Assembly: GCA_022824395.1 (NCBI GenBank)
Contig: JAJDZX010000030.1
Coordinates: forward strand, 124,001-188,000
Direction of reading: 5' to 3'
Source of the DNA: Alphaproteobacteria bacterium
Lineage (GTDB): Bacteria > Pseudomonadota > Alphaproteobacteria > TMED109
Length of the DNA: 64,000 nucleotides
The translations under genes and the position numbers were made by a program. How positions within the stretch are numbered: the stretch's first letter is position 1; each line of letters begins with the position of its first letter. Under the pieces are notes generated by a model. The model had not been told where the DNA came from. It made no database searches and saw only the letters and a program-made list of their open reading frames with translations. Shown here piece by piece: positions 37,331 through 49,368 of this stretch.

Positions 37331-38212
37331 CTAGCGGGCCGCGCCGGACGCCCACGCGTACCGGACGCCGAGCAGCACCGAGCCCTGCCGGATGCCGGTG
37401 ACCGCTTCGTGGAACGCGAGGCCGGGGAACTCGTGCCGGCGGTAGGTGTGCCGGTCAGCGAGGTCGCCCATGGCGCGATACGCGAACTTCAGATCCAGCG
37501 CCAGCCGGTCGCTCAGGCGAAACCCGACCCCGGCAAAGAGGTGGGCGGCCGGGACCACGTCCCTGAGGTCGGCGACCTTCACGGTGTCAAAGCGATCCGC
37601 GGGCGGCTCGCATGTCCGGTCCGGGCGGCACGAGTAGTCGCTGTGGAAGTACAGTCGGGACACCTCGATGATGGCGATCCCCAGGCCCGCGCCCAGGTAC
37701 GGGGTCGCCCGGGCGCCGGACGGCGGCAGGTCACGGTAGACATTCAACGAGAGCGTGCGCGTCGTCAGGTCCCCCACCGTGTTCGTCGAGCGCGACGTGT
37801 ACGGGCTGTCGGCGATGCGCGGCGCCCGGTCGGAGCCGTCCAGGTACGTGATGCCGATGGTCTCCAGCGCGGCCGCGTGGGTCTGCTGCGTGGCCGAAAG
37901 CTCGACCCGCAGGCGGCCGATCCGGCGGCCGGCCGTGACCTCGAACGTGCGGCCCGCGGCGGGCGCCAGGTCCTGGAACCAGCGGAAACCCTCCACGACG
38001 CGGCCCCCGCAATCGCGGTTCGGGCTGCACGTCGTGTCTCGGTTGTGCCCTGCCTTGTCCATGGCGGCGCTCCAGCCCGGCCCGCCGCCGGCGCCCACGT
38101 ACCACGCCACCGGCGCCGGCTCCGCGGCAAGGCCCCGTTCTGGCGCCCCGAGCAGGGCCAGCACGCCCAGCAACCCGCTGGCCGCGCGGCACCACCTCGA
38201 TGCACCCGTCAT
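37331..38212 (-). CDS. Outer-membrane beta-barrel protein
   Basis: A 293-residue exported protein. A signal peptide (1-30, ending L-A-A) precedes alternating, glycine- and aromatic-rich strands typical of OmpA-like or OmpW-like barrels (W-Y-V-G-A-G-G-G, P-Y-L-G-A-G-L-G-I-A, F-A-G-V-G-F-R-L-S-D-R). The C-terminus G-V-R-Y-A-W-A-S-G-A-A-R lacks the usual terminal Phe. Four cysteines occur as two pairs (C-S-P-N-R-D-C and C-R-P-D-R-T-C), which could make surface disulfides. Start at the ATG 38212, set by the signal peptide. It stands downstream of the LysR gene on the same strand. Confidence 0.7.
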   Translation of the reverse strand: MTGASRWCRAASGLLGVLALLGAPERGLAAEPAPVAWYVGAGGGPGWSAAMDKAGHNRDTTCSPNRDCGGRVVEGFRWFQDLAPAAGRTFEVTAGRRIGRLRVELSATQQTHAAALETIGITYLDGSDRAPRIADSPYTSRSTNTVGDLTTRTLSLNVYRDLPPSGARATPYLGAGLGIAIIEVSRLYFHSDYSCRPDRTCEPPADRFDTVKVADLRDVVPAAHLFAGVGFRLSDRLALDLKFAYRAMGDLADRHTYRRHEFPGLAFHEAVTGIRQGSVLLGVRYAWASGAAR

Positions 38213-38307
38213 GTCCTTGCCCGCCCCGGCCAATGCTCGGCAGCCCAAACGGGCCCCCGCATCGATTGCCCTGCCGGACGCGGGCCGGCGTCCCTGGGCC
38301 GGGGCAT

Positions 38308-39294
38308 TCAGGCGGCGGACTGGTTCCGGCGCCGAGGGCGCCGGCCGAGAAACGGTGCTTCCAGGATCGCGGGCAGTTCGAGCGCCTGCCCGGCCGCGGC
38401 CAGCGCGGCGACAAATGTCCGGTGCGGATCGATCCTGAGGTACTGGTCGGGCACCATGGCGGCCATCCGCCGGTCGGCCAGCTGCGTGCGGTAGAGGTCC
38501 ACCTGGAAACCGTGGCCAGACCCGATCTCGGCGGCGAGCGCCGGCACGACCGCAACGCCGAGCCCGGCCTGGACCATCGACAGCGCGACCTCGTACGTCC
38601 GCGTGGTCGCCTCGGCCCGTGCCTTCGGCAGCACCCCGTTGTACCACTCGTCGATCCGGCGCTTGTGCTGGTTACCGTACTCGAACCGGATGGTGCGGTT
38701 CAGTACCTTGGCGGCGGCCGGCTCCACATCCTCCACCGGGTCCTGCACCGCCTCGAGCCCCAGTCCCCTGGGGACCGCGAGCACGTAGGGATCCACGAAG
38801 AGTTCCGTCTGGGCGAACGGAAGATTGCTCGACGCAATCGAGTCCGAGGCCATCACGCCGACCGAGATGCGGCGTGCGTACAGGAGGTCGATCGTCTCGG
38901 CCGGCGGCACCTCGAGGACATCGATTTCGACGTTTGGAAACGAGACCGCGAAGTTGCGCATCGCCTCCGGCAGCAGGTTGCGGGCGACCGAGCTCAGGAT
39001 GCCCAACTTGAGCATGCCCCGCGTGCCCGCCGTGAACTGTCCGATCCCGTCCAGCGCCTCGTCGTAGTCGCTGAGGATCCGTTCCACCCGCCGCATGAGG
39101 AACCGGCCCGCGTCGGTGATGTCGATGTTGCCGCCGTGCCGGCGCAGCACCTGCGTCCCCAGCTCGTCTTCCAGCCTGGAGATGTGCTGCGAGATCGTGG
39201 CCTGCGCCACCCCGAGCTGCTTGCTGGCACGCGTGAACGAACGGGCATGGGCCACGGCCCAGAATGCACGCAGATGAGTGAGCGATACCGCCAT
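38308..39294 (-). CDS. LysR family transcriptional regulator
   Basis: A 328-residue regulator. The N-terminal winged helix-turn-helix (about 3-62) contains L-R-A-F-W-A-V-A, S-F-T-R-A-S-K-Q-L-G-V-A-Q-A-T-I-S-Q-H-I-S-R-L-E-D-E-L-G. A periplasmic-binding-like effector domain follows. A good AGGAAACG ribosome site precedes the ATG at 39294. LysR regulators often control an adjacent gene; the only close neighbour is the outer-membrane protein downstream on the same strand. The effector is unknown. Confidence 0.93.
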   Translation of the reverse strand: MAVSLTHLRAFWAVAHARSFTRASKQLGVAQATISQHISRLEDELGTQVLRRHGGNIDITDAGRFLMRRVERILSDYDEALDGIGQFTAGTRGMLKLGILSSVARNLLPEAMRNFAVSFPNVEIDVLEVPPAETIDLLYARRISVGVMASDSIASSNLPFAQTELFVDPYVLAVPRGLGLEAVQDPVEDVEPAAAKVLNRTIRFEYGNQHKRRIDEWYNGVLPKARAEATTRTYEVALSMVQAGLGVAVVPALAAEIGSGHGFQVDLYRTQLADRRMAAMVPDQYLRIDPHRTFVAALAAAGQALELPAILEAPFLGRRPRRRNQSAA

Positions 39295-39452
39295 CGTTTC
39301 CTCCCCCGTACCCCGAGCCTGACCGGTCGGACCATGACAGGTCAAGTACCCGCCGCAACGTCCGCGCGGGCGCGATGTGAATTAGGGCCCCGCTTCGACA
39401 CTCGGAAACAATGCGGTAGCCGGTCGAGCGGCGGCGGGGCCGGGCCACGGGA

Positions 39453-42227
<2,775 letters not shown>

Positions 42228-42260
42228 CGCTCGGGGGTCGGGCGCGGCCGCACGTTGCGG

Positions 42261-42416
42261 TCAGTCAGGGCGTCGCACGAAGCGCCGCCCGCAGTACGGA
42301 CACACGGTGCTGCCCCCGGCACGGAGCGAGAGGAACACGCGGGGGTGGCCGTCCGCACCGCCGCCGTCGCAGGCGACCCGGTCCCCATCGACCTCAACGG
42401 TTTCCGGAGGCGCCAT
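42261..42416 (-). CDS. Zinc-finger mini-protein (zf-CHCC type)
   Basis: A 51-residue gene that length cut-offs would miss. The protein has the zf-CHCC pattern: A-C-D-G-G (Cys16), G-H-P-R-V-F-L (His24), C-P-Y-C-G-R-R-F (Cys39, Cys42). The same fold is found in the NDUFS6 subunit of complex I, but the small bacterial versions are mostly uncharacterised. It starts at the ATG 42416, 78 bases from the divergent ABC ATPase gene, and precedes polA by 33 bases, so the two are probably cotranscribed. Confidence 0.85.
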   Translation of the reverse strand: MAPPETVEVDGDRVACDGGGADGHPRVFLSLRAGGSTVCPYCGRRFVRRPD

Positions 42417-42494
42417 CGCACGCGGCCCCTGAGCGCGGTGCGGCCCAAGTCGTTGCCACGCGCGGGGCTTGATGATAAGGAAAGGGCAACGGCC

Positions 42495-43487
42495 ATGCTA
42501 GACGAACCCGGTTCTCCTTCCGTGCCCGGCGCGTCGGCGGCGGCTGCCATCCGCATCCGCGGCCTCGAGAAGGTGTACCGCGCCCAGGCGGGCCAGCCGC
42601 CCATGCGGGCGCTCCGGGGCGTCAGCCTGGAGATCCCGCAGGGATCTATTTTCGGGCTGCTGGGCCCGAACGGCGCCGGCAAGTCGACGCTGATCAACAT
42701 CCTCGCCGGGCTGGTTATCAAGAGCGGCGGCGAGGTCGAAATCAACGGCCACGATCTCGACTCCGCCTGGCGGCAGGCACGCCTCTCGATCGGCGTCATG
42801 CCGCAGGAACTGGTCCTCGATCCGTTCTTCACGCCCCGCCAGACCCTGGAACTGCAGGCCGGCCTCTACGGGGTCCCGCCCCGCCGGCGCCAGACCGAGG
42901 CGCTGCTGGAAATGGTCGGCCTAGCCGACAAGGCCGACGTCTACTCGCGCACCCTCTCGGGCGGCATGCGCCGCCGCCTCATGATGGCCAAGGCGCTGGT
43001 GCACCGCCCGCCGATCGTGATCCTCGACGAACCGACGGCAGGGGTCGACATCGAGCTGCGCGAGCTCCTGTGGAACGAGGTCCGGTACATCAACGAGGCC
43101 GGGGCGACCATCCTGCTGACGACGCACCACTTCGAGGAAGTCGAGGCCATCTGCGACCGGATCGCCATCATCAACCGGGGCTCCGTGACGCTGAACGGCC
43201 CCATGGACGAGATGCTGGCCAAGCTGGACCGCAAGGAACTGGTGGTCCAGCTGGCGGAGCCATGCAGCGAGTTGCCGGCCGCGCTGGCCGACCTCGACGC
43301 CCGTCTACAGGGCGACCGTACGGTCGTGATCGGCTATCAGCCGACCCGGACCCGGACCGTCGACCTCCTGGGGCGGATCCGCGATTCGGAGCTTCAGGTC
43401 GCGGACCTGTCGACGCGGGAGCCCAACCTGGAAGACCTCTTCCGGACCCTCACGCGCGAGCCCGTCCTCGACTCGGCGCACCCGTGA
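42495..43487 (+). CDS. ABC-2 type exporter, ATP-binding subunit
   Basis: A 330-residue ATPase of the DrrA/NodI-like group. Walker A is G-P-N-G-A-G-K-S-T, the signature L-S-G-G-M-R-R-R-L-M-M-A-K-A-L, Walker B I-V-I-L-D-E-P-T-A-G-V-D and the H-loop L-T-T-H-H. The start ATG 42495 was chosen because homology begins there; the frame is open far upstream over polA. Its stop overlaps the lysS start (GTGA). No permease is adjacent; the nearest ABC-2 permease is at 50617-51447. Confidence 0.92.
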   Translation: MLDEPGSPSVPGASAAAAIRIRGLEKVYRAQAGQPPMRALRGVSLEIPQGSIFGLLGPNGAGKSTLINILAGLVIKSGGEVEINGHDLDSAWRQARLSIGVMPQELVLDPFFTPRQTLELQAGLYGVPPRRRQTEALLEMVGLADKADVYSRTLSGGMRRRLMMAKALVHRPPIVILDEPTAGVDIELRELLWNEVRYINEAGATILLTTHHFEEVEAICDRIAIINRGSVTLNGPMDEMLAKLDRKELVVQLAEPCSELPAALADLDARLQGDRTVVIGYQPTRTRTVDLLGRIRDSELQVADLSTREPNLEDLFRTLTREPVLDSAHP

Positions 43488-45103
43488 CCGCGCTCCGGGC
43501 CGCGGCCGAGCAGGCCCGCGCCTGGCCATTCGCCGAAGCGCGCCGGCTGGCGGCGCGTCTCGGCAACCAGCTGCCCGAGAAGGGCTACGTGCTGTTCGAG
43601 ACGGGGTTCGGGCCGTCCGGCCTGCCGCATATCGGCACGTTCGGCGAGGTCGCCCGCACGACCATGGTGCGCCGCGCCTTCGAAACCCTGACCGGGATGC
43701 CGACCCGGCTGATCGCGTTCTCCGACGACATGGACGGCCTGCGAAGCGTGCCGACCAACGTTCCCGGGCAGCCCATGCTGGCCGAGCACCTCGGCCGTCC
43801 GCTGAGCGACATCCCCGATCCATTCGGCGAGCACGACAGCTTCGCCGACCACAACAATGCCCAGCTCTGCGCCTTCCTTGACCGGTTCGGGTTCGACTAC
43901 GAGTTCCGCAGCTCGACGCAGTGCTACCGCAGCGGCGCCTTCGACGAGACGCTGCTGCGGGTGCTGCGGCAGTACGACGACATCACCGAGATCATCCTGC
44001 CCACGCTGGGGCGCGAGCGGCGCGCGACCTACAGTCCGTTCCTGCCGGTCTGCCCGAAAACGGGCCGGGTCCTGCAGGTTCCCGTGCTCGCCCGGAATCC
44101 CGAGGCCGGCACGATCACCTACCGCGACGACGACGGGACCGAGATCGAGACCCCGGTGACCGGGGGACACTGCAAGCTGCAGTGGAAGCCCGACTGGGCG
44201 ATGCGCTGGGTGGCGCTGGACGTCGACTACGAGATGAACGGCAAGGACCTCATCTCGTCGTACGAGCTCGGGGCCCGGATCGCCCGGGTACTCGGTGCGA
44301 GGCCGCCGGCGAACATGACGTACGAGCTCTTTCTCGACGAACGCGGGGAGAAGATCTCGAAGAAGATCGGCAACGGCCTGACGCTCGAGGAATGGCTGGC
44401 CTACGGCACCGAGGACAGCCTGTCGCTCTTCATGTACCACCAACCGGGCCGGGCCAAGCGGCTGCACTTCGACGTGATCCCCCGGCACGTGGACGACTAC
44501 GAACGCCACCTCAAGCAATTTGCGGACGGAGACCCGGACGCCGACGTGGCCAAGCTGCTGGAAAACCCCGTGTGGCACATCCACGGCGGCCGGCCGGCGC
44601 GCACCGAGCCGGTGCCGCTGACCTTCGGGATGCTCCTCAACCTCGCGAGCGCCTGCAACGCCGAGGACGCATCGGTGCTCTGGGGGTTCATCGCCCGCTA
44701 CCTGCCAGGCGCGGCCCCCGCAACGGAACCTGCGCTCGACCAGCTGGTCGGGCTCGCCGTCCGCTACTACCAGGACCGGGTGCGGCCCCACAAGCACTAC
44801 CGGCCGGCCACCGCGCCCGAACGCACCGCGCTGCTGGCGCTGGCCGCGGCCCTCCGCGCCCTCCCTCCCGACGCGGACAGCGAAACGCTGCAGGGCACCA
44901 TCTTCGAGGTCGGGAGGGCCAACGGGTTCGACGAGCCGAAAATCTGGTTCAGGGCGCTCTACGAAACCCTGCTCGGCCAGAGTCGCGGCCCCCGGATGGG
45001 TTCCTTCATCGCGCTCTACGGCATGGCCGAGACGGTCACGCTGATCGAAGCGGTCACCGCCGGCCGACGTCCGGCTGACGCGGCCGCAACGCCCGCTTCC
45101 TAG
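43484..45103 (+). CDS. lysS: Lysine--tRNA ligase, class I
   Basis: A 539-residue class I aminoacyl-tRNA synthetase (archaeal-type LysRS, also used by many alphaproteobacteria). The HIGH-like motif is G-L-P-H-I-G-T-F, and the KMSKS-like motif is E-K-I-S-K-K-I-G-N-G. The GTG start at 43484 overlaps the ABC ATPase stop by 4 nt, so translation is coupled. Length and C-terminal alpha-helical anticodon-binding region are normal for the family. Confidence 0.94.
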   Translation: MTALRAAAEQARAWPFAEARRLAARLGNQLPEKGYVLFETGFGPSGLPHIGTFGEVARTTMVRRAFETLTGMPTRLIAFSDDMDGLRSVPTNVPGQPMLAEHLGRPLSDIPDPFGEHDSFADHNNAQLCAFLDRFGFDYEFRSSTQCYRSGAFDETLLRVLRQYDDITEIILPTLGRERRATYSPFLPVCPKTGRVLQVPVLARNPEAGTITYRDDDGTEIETPVTGGHCKLQWKPDWAMRWVALDVDYEMNGKDLISSYELGARIARVLGARPPANMTYELFLDERGEKISKKIGNGLTLEEWLAYGTEDSLSLFMYHQPGRAKRLHFDVIPRHVDDYERHLKQFADGDPDADVAKLLENPVWHIHGGRPARTEPVPLTFGMLLNLASACNAEDASVLWGFIARYLPGAAPATEPALDQLVGLAVRYYQDRVRPHKHYRPATAPERTALLALAAALRALPPDADSETLQGTIFEVGRANGFDEPKIWFRALYETLLGQSRGPRMGSFIALYGMAETVTLIEAVTAGRRPADAAATPAS

Positions 45104-45221
45104 CCCCGGCTGCTGCGGCTTGGGGACGGCTCCCTCCGGAGCGATAACCGGCGGCACCACCGTCGGCAACCCGTTGCCTGCCCAGGACGAATCCGGCTCA
45201 ACCTTGAACCGGCCAATCAAT

Positions 45222-45242
45222 TAGACTAGTTGTAGACTAGTT
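45222..45242 (+). promoter_or_regulatory. Tandem repeat, likely operator of the toxin-antitoxin operon
   Basis: TAGACTAGTT occurs twice, at 45222-45231 and 45233-45242, spaced by one base and so 11 bases apart, about one DNA turn. Each copy contains the palindrome ACTAGT. It lies just upstream of the antitoxin start and overlaps a possible promoter (TTAGAC at 45221, TATATG at 45243). Such sites are where Phd-type antitoxins repress their own operons. Confidence 0.55.
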
Positions 45243-45269
45243 TATATGATCCTGCCCGGAGGTCACGCT

Positions 45270-45512
45270 ATGCCCACGATTGGCGCATTCGAGGCCAAGA
45301 CCCACCTTCCCAAGCTGTTGCGGCGCGTGGAAAACGGCGAACGGTTCGTCATCACCAAACACGATCGTGCAGTCGCCGAGCTGATCCCGTTCCAGCCTCA
45401 TGATTCCGACAAGGTGCGGGCGGCCGTTTCCGGTCTCAAGGCATTTCAGGACACGCACAGTCTTGGTGGCTTGTCCGTTCGCGCGCTGATCGAAGAAGGC
45501 CGCAGGTACTGA
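45270..45512 (+). CDS. Antitoxin, Phd/YefM family
   Basis: An 80-residue DNA-binding antitoxin that would neutralise the PIN toxin encoded next. The N-terminal Phd fold is visible: I-G-A-F-E-A-K-T-H-L-P-K-L-L-R-R-V-E-N-G-E-R-F-V-I-T-K, and the C-terminal tail (L-R-A-L-I-E-E-G type) is the toxin-binding part. I start at the ATG 45270, preceded by GGAGGT at 7 bases, and not the ATG at 45246. It is followed by the toxin gene after 4 bases. Confidence 0.87.
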   Translation: MPTIGAFEAKTHLPKLLRRVENGERFVITKHDRAVAELIPFQPHDSDKVRAAVSGLKAFQDTHSLGGLSVRALIEEGRRY

Positions 45513-45516
45513 TCCC

Positions 45517-45930
45517 GTGTTCGTCCTCGACTGTTCGGTCACCATGGCGTGGGCGTTCCCCGACGAAGCCACCGAAGCCACGGCCGGACTACGAGACCAA
45601 CTGGAGAACGAACGGGCGGTCGTCCCGTCGCTATGGGCGATCGAGGTGGGCAGTGTCCTGCTCGCCGCAACCAAGAGGAAGCGCATCGGCGTGGAGAGTT
45701 GGCGGGAGTTATGCGGTTACCTCGAAGCCCTGCCCATCGAGATTGACCCTTTCTCGGTTTCGCGCGTGTGGGGGGCCGCACTTCGCCTTGCCCACGCCTA
45801 CGACCTGTCCGCCTATGACGCGGTCTATCTCGAACTGGCGCTACGCCGACAGCTGCCGCTCGCCACGCTGGATCAAGCACTTGGTACGGCCGCCCGGGCC
45901 GCGGGTCTGGACACGCCCGCCGATCGCTAG
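45517..45930 (+). CDS. PIN-domain toxin (VapC-like RNase)
   Basis: A 137-residue PIN-domain ribonuclease. The acidic catalytic set is present: Asp5 in F-V-L-D-C-S, the Glu in W-A-I-E-V, an Asp in S-A-Y-D-A-V-Y-L-E-L and an Asp in L-A-T-L-D-Q-A. It starts with GTG. Paired with the Phd-type antitoxin just upstream it forms a type II toxin-antitoxin module; the tRNA or rRNA target cannot be told. Confidence 0.88.
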   Translation: MFVLDCSVTMAWAFPDEATEATAGLRDQLENERAVVPSLWAIEVGSVLLAATKRKRIGVESWRELCGYLEALPIEIDPFSVSRVWGAALRLAHAYDLSAYDAVYLELALRRQLPLATLDQALGTAARAAGLDTPADR

Positions 45931-46216
45931 CACGGCATACCCTGGCCCAGCGCGTTGGCAGGAACGTCGCCTCCATACCCGCGTGAGCATTGACCCTGCT
46001 CGTTCCATTCGTGCTCGCATCCGGTATTGCTGGCGCCGTCCCCGGCGTCGGCCGGTTCTGGCTGCACAAAGGGACTGCGCATTGCAGCGATCACACGCAC
46101 GGGGCTGGTACTGCGGCAGGCTGCACGGGGATTCCCTTCGCGGCGGAAGGCTGCACAATCGCTGACCTTCCGGGCTTTCCCCGTTGACCCCAATTACGCA
46201 TATCGGAAACGGCACC

Positions 46217-47131
46217 ATGACTGAACTTCTTGCTGGAAAAGTGGCCCTGGTGACGGGGGCGGGGCGCGGAATCGGTGCCGAAATCGCCAAGCTGATGGCC
46301 TCGCACGGCGCAAACGTCATCGTGAACGATCCGGGCAGCGCCACGTCGGGCGAAGGCCAGGACCAGGCGCACGCTCTCGCAACGGTCGAGGCGATCCGCT
46401 CGTCAGGAGGCTCCGCGGAAGCCAATTTTGACAGCGTCACTGAATTTGCTGCCGCGGAGGGCATGGTCGCGCAGGCGATCGACCGTTATGGCCGGATCGA
46501 CATCGTCGTGAACAACGCGGGAATCCTTCGGGACGCCATCTTCCACAAGATGACCGAGGACGACTGGGACGCGGTGATCAATGTGCACCTCAAGGGGAGC
46601 TTCAACGTGTCGCGGGCGGCCGCGACGCGGTTCCGGGCGCAGGAATCCGGATGCTTCGTCCACATGACCTCGACGTCGGGCCTGATCGGGAACGTCGGAC
46701 AAGCGAACTACGCGGCGGCCAAGCTCGGCATCGCAGGCCTCTCGAAGTCACTCGCGCTCGACATGGCGCGGTTCAACGTGCGGTCGAACTGCATCGCCCC
46801 GTTCGCCTGGAGCCGGATGATCGGGACCATCCCGGCAGCGGACGACACCGCCCGCGCGCGCATCGAGAAGCTCAAGCAGATGACCCCTGACAAGATCGCG
46901 CCGGTCGCGGTCGCGCTCTGCTCCGACCGGGCGGCGCACGTGACCGGCCAGATCTTCGGCGTCCGCAGCAACGAGATCTTCCTGCTAAGCCAATCGCGGC
47001 CCCTGCGCGGCATCCACGAAGGATCGGGGTGGACCCCGGAAACCGTGGTCGAGCATGCCTTCCCGGCGCTGCAGCCCGACTTCTATCCGCTCGACCGGAC
47101 CGCCGACATCTTCAGCTGGGACCCCGTGTAG
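46217..47131 (+). CDS. Short-chain dehydrogenase/reductase
   Basis: A 304-residue NAD(P)-dependent oxidoreductase. The Rossmann motif is T-G-A-G-R-G-I-G, the structural motif N-N-A-G-I-L, and the catalytic Ser-Tyr-Lys lies in T-S-T-S-G ... Q-A-N-Y-A-A-A-K. It resembles the SDR part of multifunctional beta-oxidation enzymes more than FabG, and carries a 45-residue C-terminal extension past the usual end. The ATG at 46217 was chosen over one at 46184 for the family start. The substrate is unknown. Confidence 0.88.
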   Translation: MTELLAGKVALVTGAGRGIGAEIAKLMASHGANVIVNDPGSATSGEGQDQAHALATVEAIRSSGGSAEANFDSVTEFAAAEGMVAQAIDRYGRIDIVVNNAGILRDAIFHKMTEDDWDAVINVHLKGSFNVSRAAATRFRAQESGCFVHMTSTSGLIGNVGQANYAAAKLGIAGLSKSLALDMARFNVRSNCIAPFAWSRMIGTIPAADDTARARIEKLKQMTPDKIAPVAVALCSDRAAHVTGQIFGVRSNEIFLLSQSRPLRGIHEGSGWTPETVVEHAFPALQPDFYPLDRTADIFSWDPV

Positions 47132-47182
47132 CCGGTGCAATCCGGCCAGACCGCCGGTCCGTGCGCCGCCCGAGGCGCCCGG

Positions 47183-47392
47183 CCTGGGTTGCTGCTGATT
47201 CGGGATGAAGTCGGCAGCAACGGACTGCTGCAGCAGGAAAATGCCGTCCTCGGGTCCGACGCAGGCGTCGCCGGGCATCTCGCCGCCTGGCTGGAATGCG
47301 TATGAGCCCGGCGGCAATGCGCGCTCCTCGCCGGCCTCCTCGAACCAGTGTTCCCAGATCCCCGTCAGGACCACGCCGCGATCGTCACCGTT
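47183..47392 (-). pseudogene. Cupin-domain remnant
   Basis: On the minus strand about 70 codons read like the core of a cupin protein (DUF4437-like): a G-x-W-E-H-W-F-E-E stretch, L-P-P-G-S-Y-A-F-Q-P-G-G-E-M-x-G-D, and a hydrophobic end V-A-A-D-F-I-P. The frame has no matching N-terminal half and runs on into unrelated sequence, with no plausible start or stop for an intact protein. It looks like a decayed fragment between the SDR and nitroreductase genes. Confidence 0.5.
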
Positions 47393-47571
47393 GCTGACAG
47401 ACTGACCGGGCGCCGGCGGTGCGGCAGTATGCCGCGCGGGTCGAAGCCCCACGAGACGGCCCTGTGCCTCGGCGACCGACGTACTACCTGCGCAGACTCG
47501 CCCATTCCGCTGCCGGCCGGACCGGCCCGGACTGGCACAAGGAATCGGATTCCAGACGGACGGGTGACAAA

Positions 47572-48243
47572 ATGGACGAGAGGCCCTTTGTCCCGCTGCT
47601 CGACTATCGGGAGTACCCCGAAGCCGAAATGTTGCGGCGGGCGCGACAGTTCCATGCAGAGCTGAAGAGAAGACGCACGGTGCGGCATTTTTCGAGCCGT
47701 CCCGTCCCGCGAGCGGTGGTCGAGAGTTGCCTGGACGCCGCGACGACAGCGCCGAGCGGCGCCAACCTCCAACCGTGGCACTTCGTCGTCGTCAGCGACG
47801 CGGAGACGAAATGGCGGATACGGCAGGCCGCCGAGGCGGAAGAGCGCCACTTCTACCGGCACCGCGCACCGCGGGAATGGCTGGACGCCCTGGCCCCGCT
47901 CGGCACCGACGAACACAAGCCGTTCCTTGAGCAAGCGCCCTACCTGATTGCGATCTTCGCCCAGAAGTACGGTCATCTGTCCGACGGCCGCAAGGTCAAG
48001 CACTACTATCCGACGGAATCGGTCGGGCTCGCGACCGGCATGCTGATCGCAGCGCTGCACATCGCCGGCCTGGCGACGCTGACCCACACCCCGAGCCCCA
48101 TGAAGTTCCTGAACGAGATACTGGGGCGGCCGGCATCGACGGAGCGGCCTTTCCTGTTGCTGGTGGCGGGCTACCCGGACAAGAACGCAACGGTACCCGA
48201 CATCGCTCGGAAGCCGCTCGAGAAGGTCGTGACCTACATCTGA
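47572..48243 (+). CDS. Nitroreductase family protein (iodotyrosine deiodinase-like)
   Basis: A 223-residue flavoenzyme expected to bind FMN. The N-terminal R-R-T-V-R-H-F-S motif, the [12 protein letters not shown] flavin/dimer motif and the T-P-S-P-M-K-F-L ... [12 protein letters not shown] stretch fit the iodotyrosine deiodinase-like branch of nitroreductases. It could reduce or dehalogenate small aromatics. The start ATG 47572 is chosen from the family start; the frame is open upstream. Confidence 0.88.
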   Translation: MDERPFVPLLDYREYPEAEMLRRARQFHAELKRRRTVRHFSSRPVPRAVVESCLDAATTAPSGANLQPWHFVVVSDAETKWRIRQAAEAEERHFYRHRAPREWLDALAPLGTDEHKPFLEQAPYLIAIFAQKYGHLSDGRKVKHYYPTESVGLATGMLIAALHIAGLATLTHTPSPMKFLNEILGRPASTERPFLLLVAGYPDKNATVPDIARKPLEKVVTYI

Positions 48244-48419
48244 TCGCAACGGGGCCCGACCTCTCCGCAAGACCCGAAGGCGCTCGGCAATCGGCCGGCG
48301 GTCGGGTTGCGGCCGGCGAAGCCGCCCGGGCCGCGTCGCGTCCGCTCGCCAGCCGGGTGTCCACGTATGTTTCGAGCGGGGCGTCCCCGATTTGACGGCC
48401 CGGTGATCAGATCGTCACT

Positions 48420-49349
48420 TCAACGATCGGCCAGACACCACTCGAGGATGGCCTTCTGTGCGTGCAGGCGGTTTTCCGCTTCATCCCAGACCGCCGAGTG
48501 CGGCCCGTCGATGACTTCCGCGGTGACCTCCTCCCCGCGATACGCCGGCAGACAGTGCATGAAGATGGCCTCCGGAGCGGCCACGTCCATCAGCGACCGG
48601 TTGACCTGATAGGGGAGGAACATCTCGCGCCAGTCCGCCGTCCCGTCCACCGCCTGCTCGGCCGCCATCGACTTCCACGTATCGGTCAGCACCGCGGACG
48701 CACCCCGCGCGGCCGCGGCCGCATCGTCGACCATGCGGACGTGGCCGGACGCGACCGCCCGGCCCATCAGGTCCGCCGGCGGATGCCGCGATGGCGGACA
48801 GGCGATTCGCAGCTGAATGCCAAGCTGCATGGCGGCGTGGATCCAGGAGTTGGCAACGTTGTTGCCGTCGCCGATCCAGGCCACGTGCCGGCCATCCAGC
48901 GAACCGAACCGGTCCAGGAGCGTGAGCAGGTCCGCCATGACCTGGCAGGGGTGACTCCGATCGGTGAGCCCGTTGATCACCGGAATCCCCGCATGCCCGG
49001 CAAACTCCTCGAGCTGGACGTGCGAACCGGTCCGCAGCAGCGCCACGTCGGCGTAGCGCGACAGCACGCGAGCGGTATCGGCCAGGCTCTCGCCGCGCCC
49101 CATCTGGGTGCCCTGTCGATCCAGCGTGAGTGCCCGCCCGCCGAGCTCGCTCATCGCCACCTCGAACGACACCCGTGTCCGGGTCGACGGCTTCTCGAAG
49201 AGCATCGCGAGCGTCCGTCCGTGCCCGGCGCCCGGCGTGGCCCGCAGCGCCGCCCGGTCCCGCTTGTGGGCAGCGGCCCGCTCCAGCAACTGCCCGAGCA
49301 GGTCACCACCGAGACGGTCGAGGTCGAGGAAATGTTTTGGTTGGTTCAT
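48420..49349 (-). CDS. argF: Ornithine carbamoyltransferase
   Basis: A 309-residue enzyme that makes citrulline from ornithine and carbamoyl phosphate in arginine biosynthesis. The carbamoyl phosphate motif S-T-R-T-R, the H-P-C-Q motif and the H-C-L-P-A-Y-R-G-E-E-V motif are complete. It follows argD by 19 bases in the same operon. Confidence 0.96.
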   Translation of the reverse strand: MNQPKHFLDLDRLGGDLLGQLLERAAAHKRDRAALRATPGAGHGRTLAMLFEKPSTRTRVSFEVAMSELGGRALTLDRQGTQMGRGESLADTARVLSRYADVALLRTGSHVQLEEFAGHAGIPVINGLTDRSHPCQVMADLLTLLDRFGSLDGRHVAWIGDGNNVANSWIHAAMQLGIQLRIACPPSRHPPADLMGRAVASGHVRMVDDAAAAARGASAVLTDTWKSMAAEQAVDGTADWREMFLPYQVNRSLMDVAAPEAIFMHCLPAYRGEEVTAEVIDGPHSAVWDEAENRLHAQKAILEWCLADR

Positions 49350-49368
49350 CGGACCGGCCTGCCGCCGC

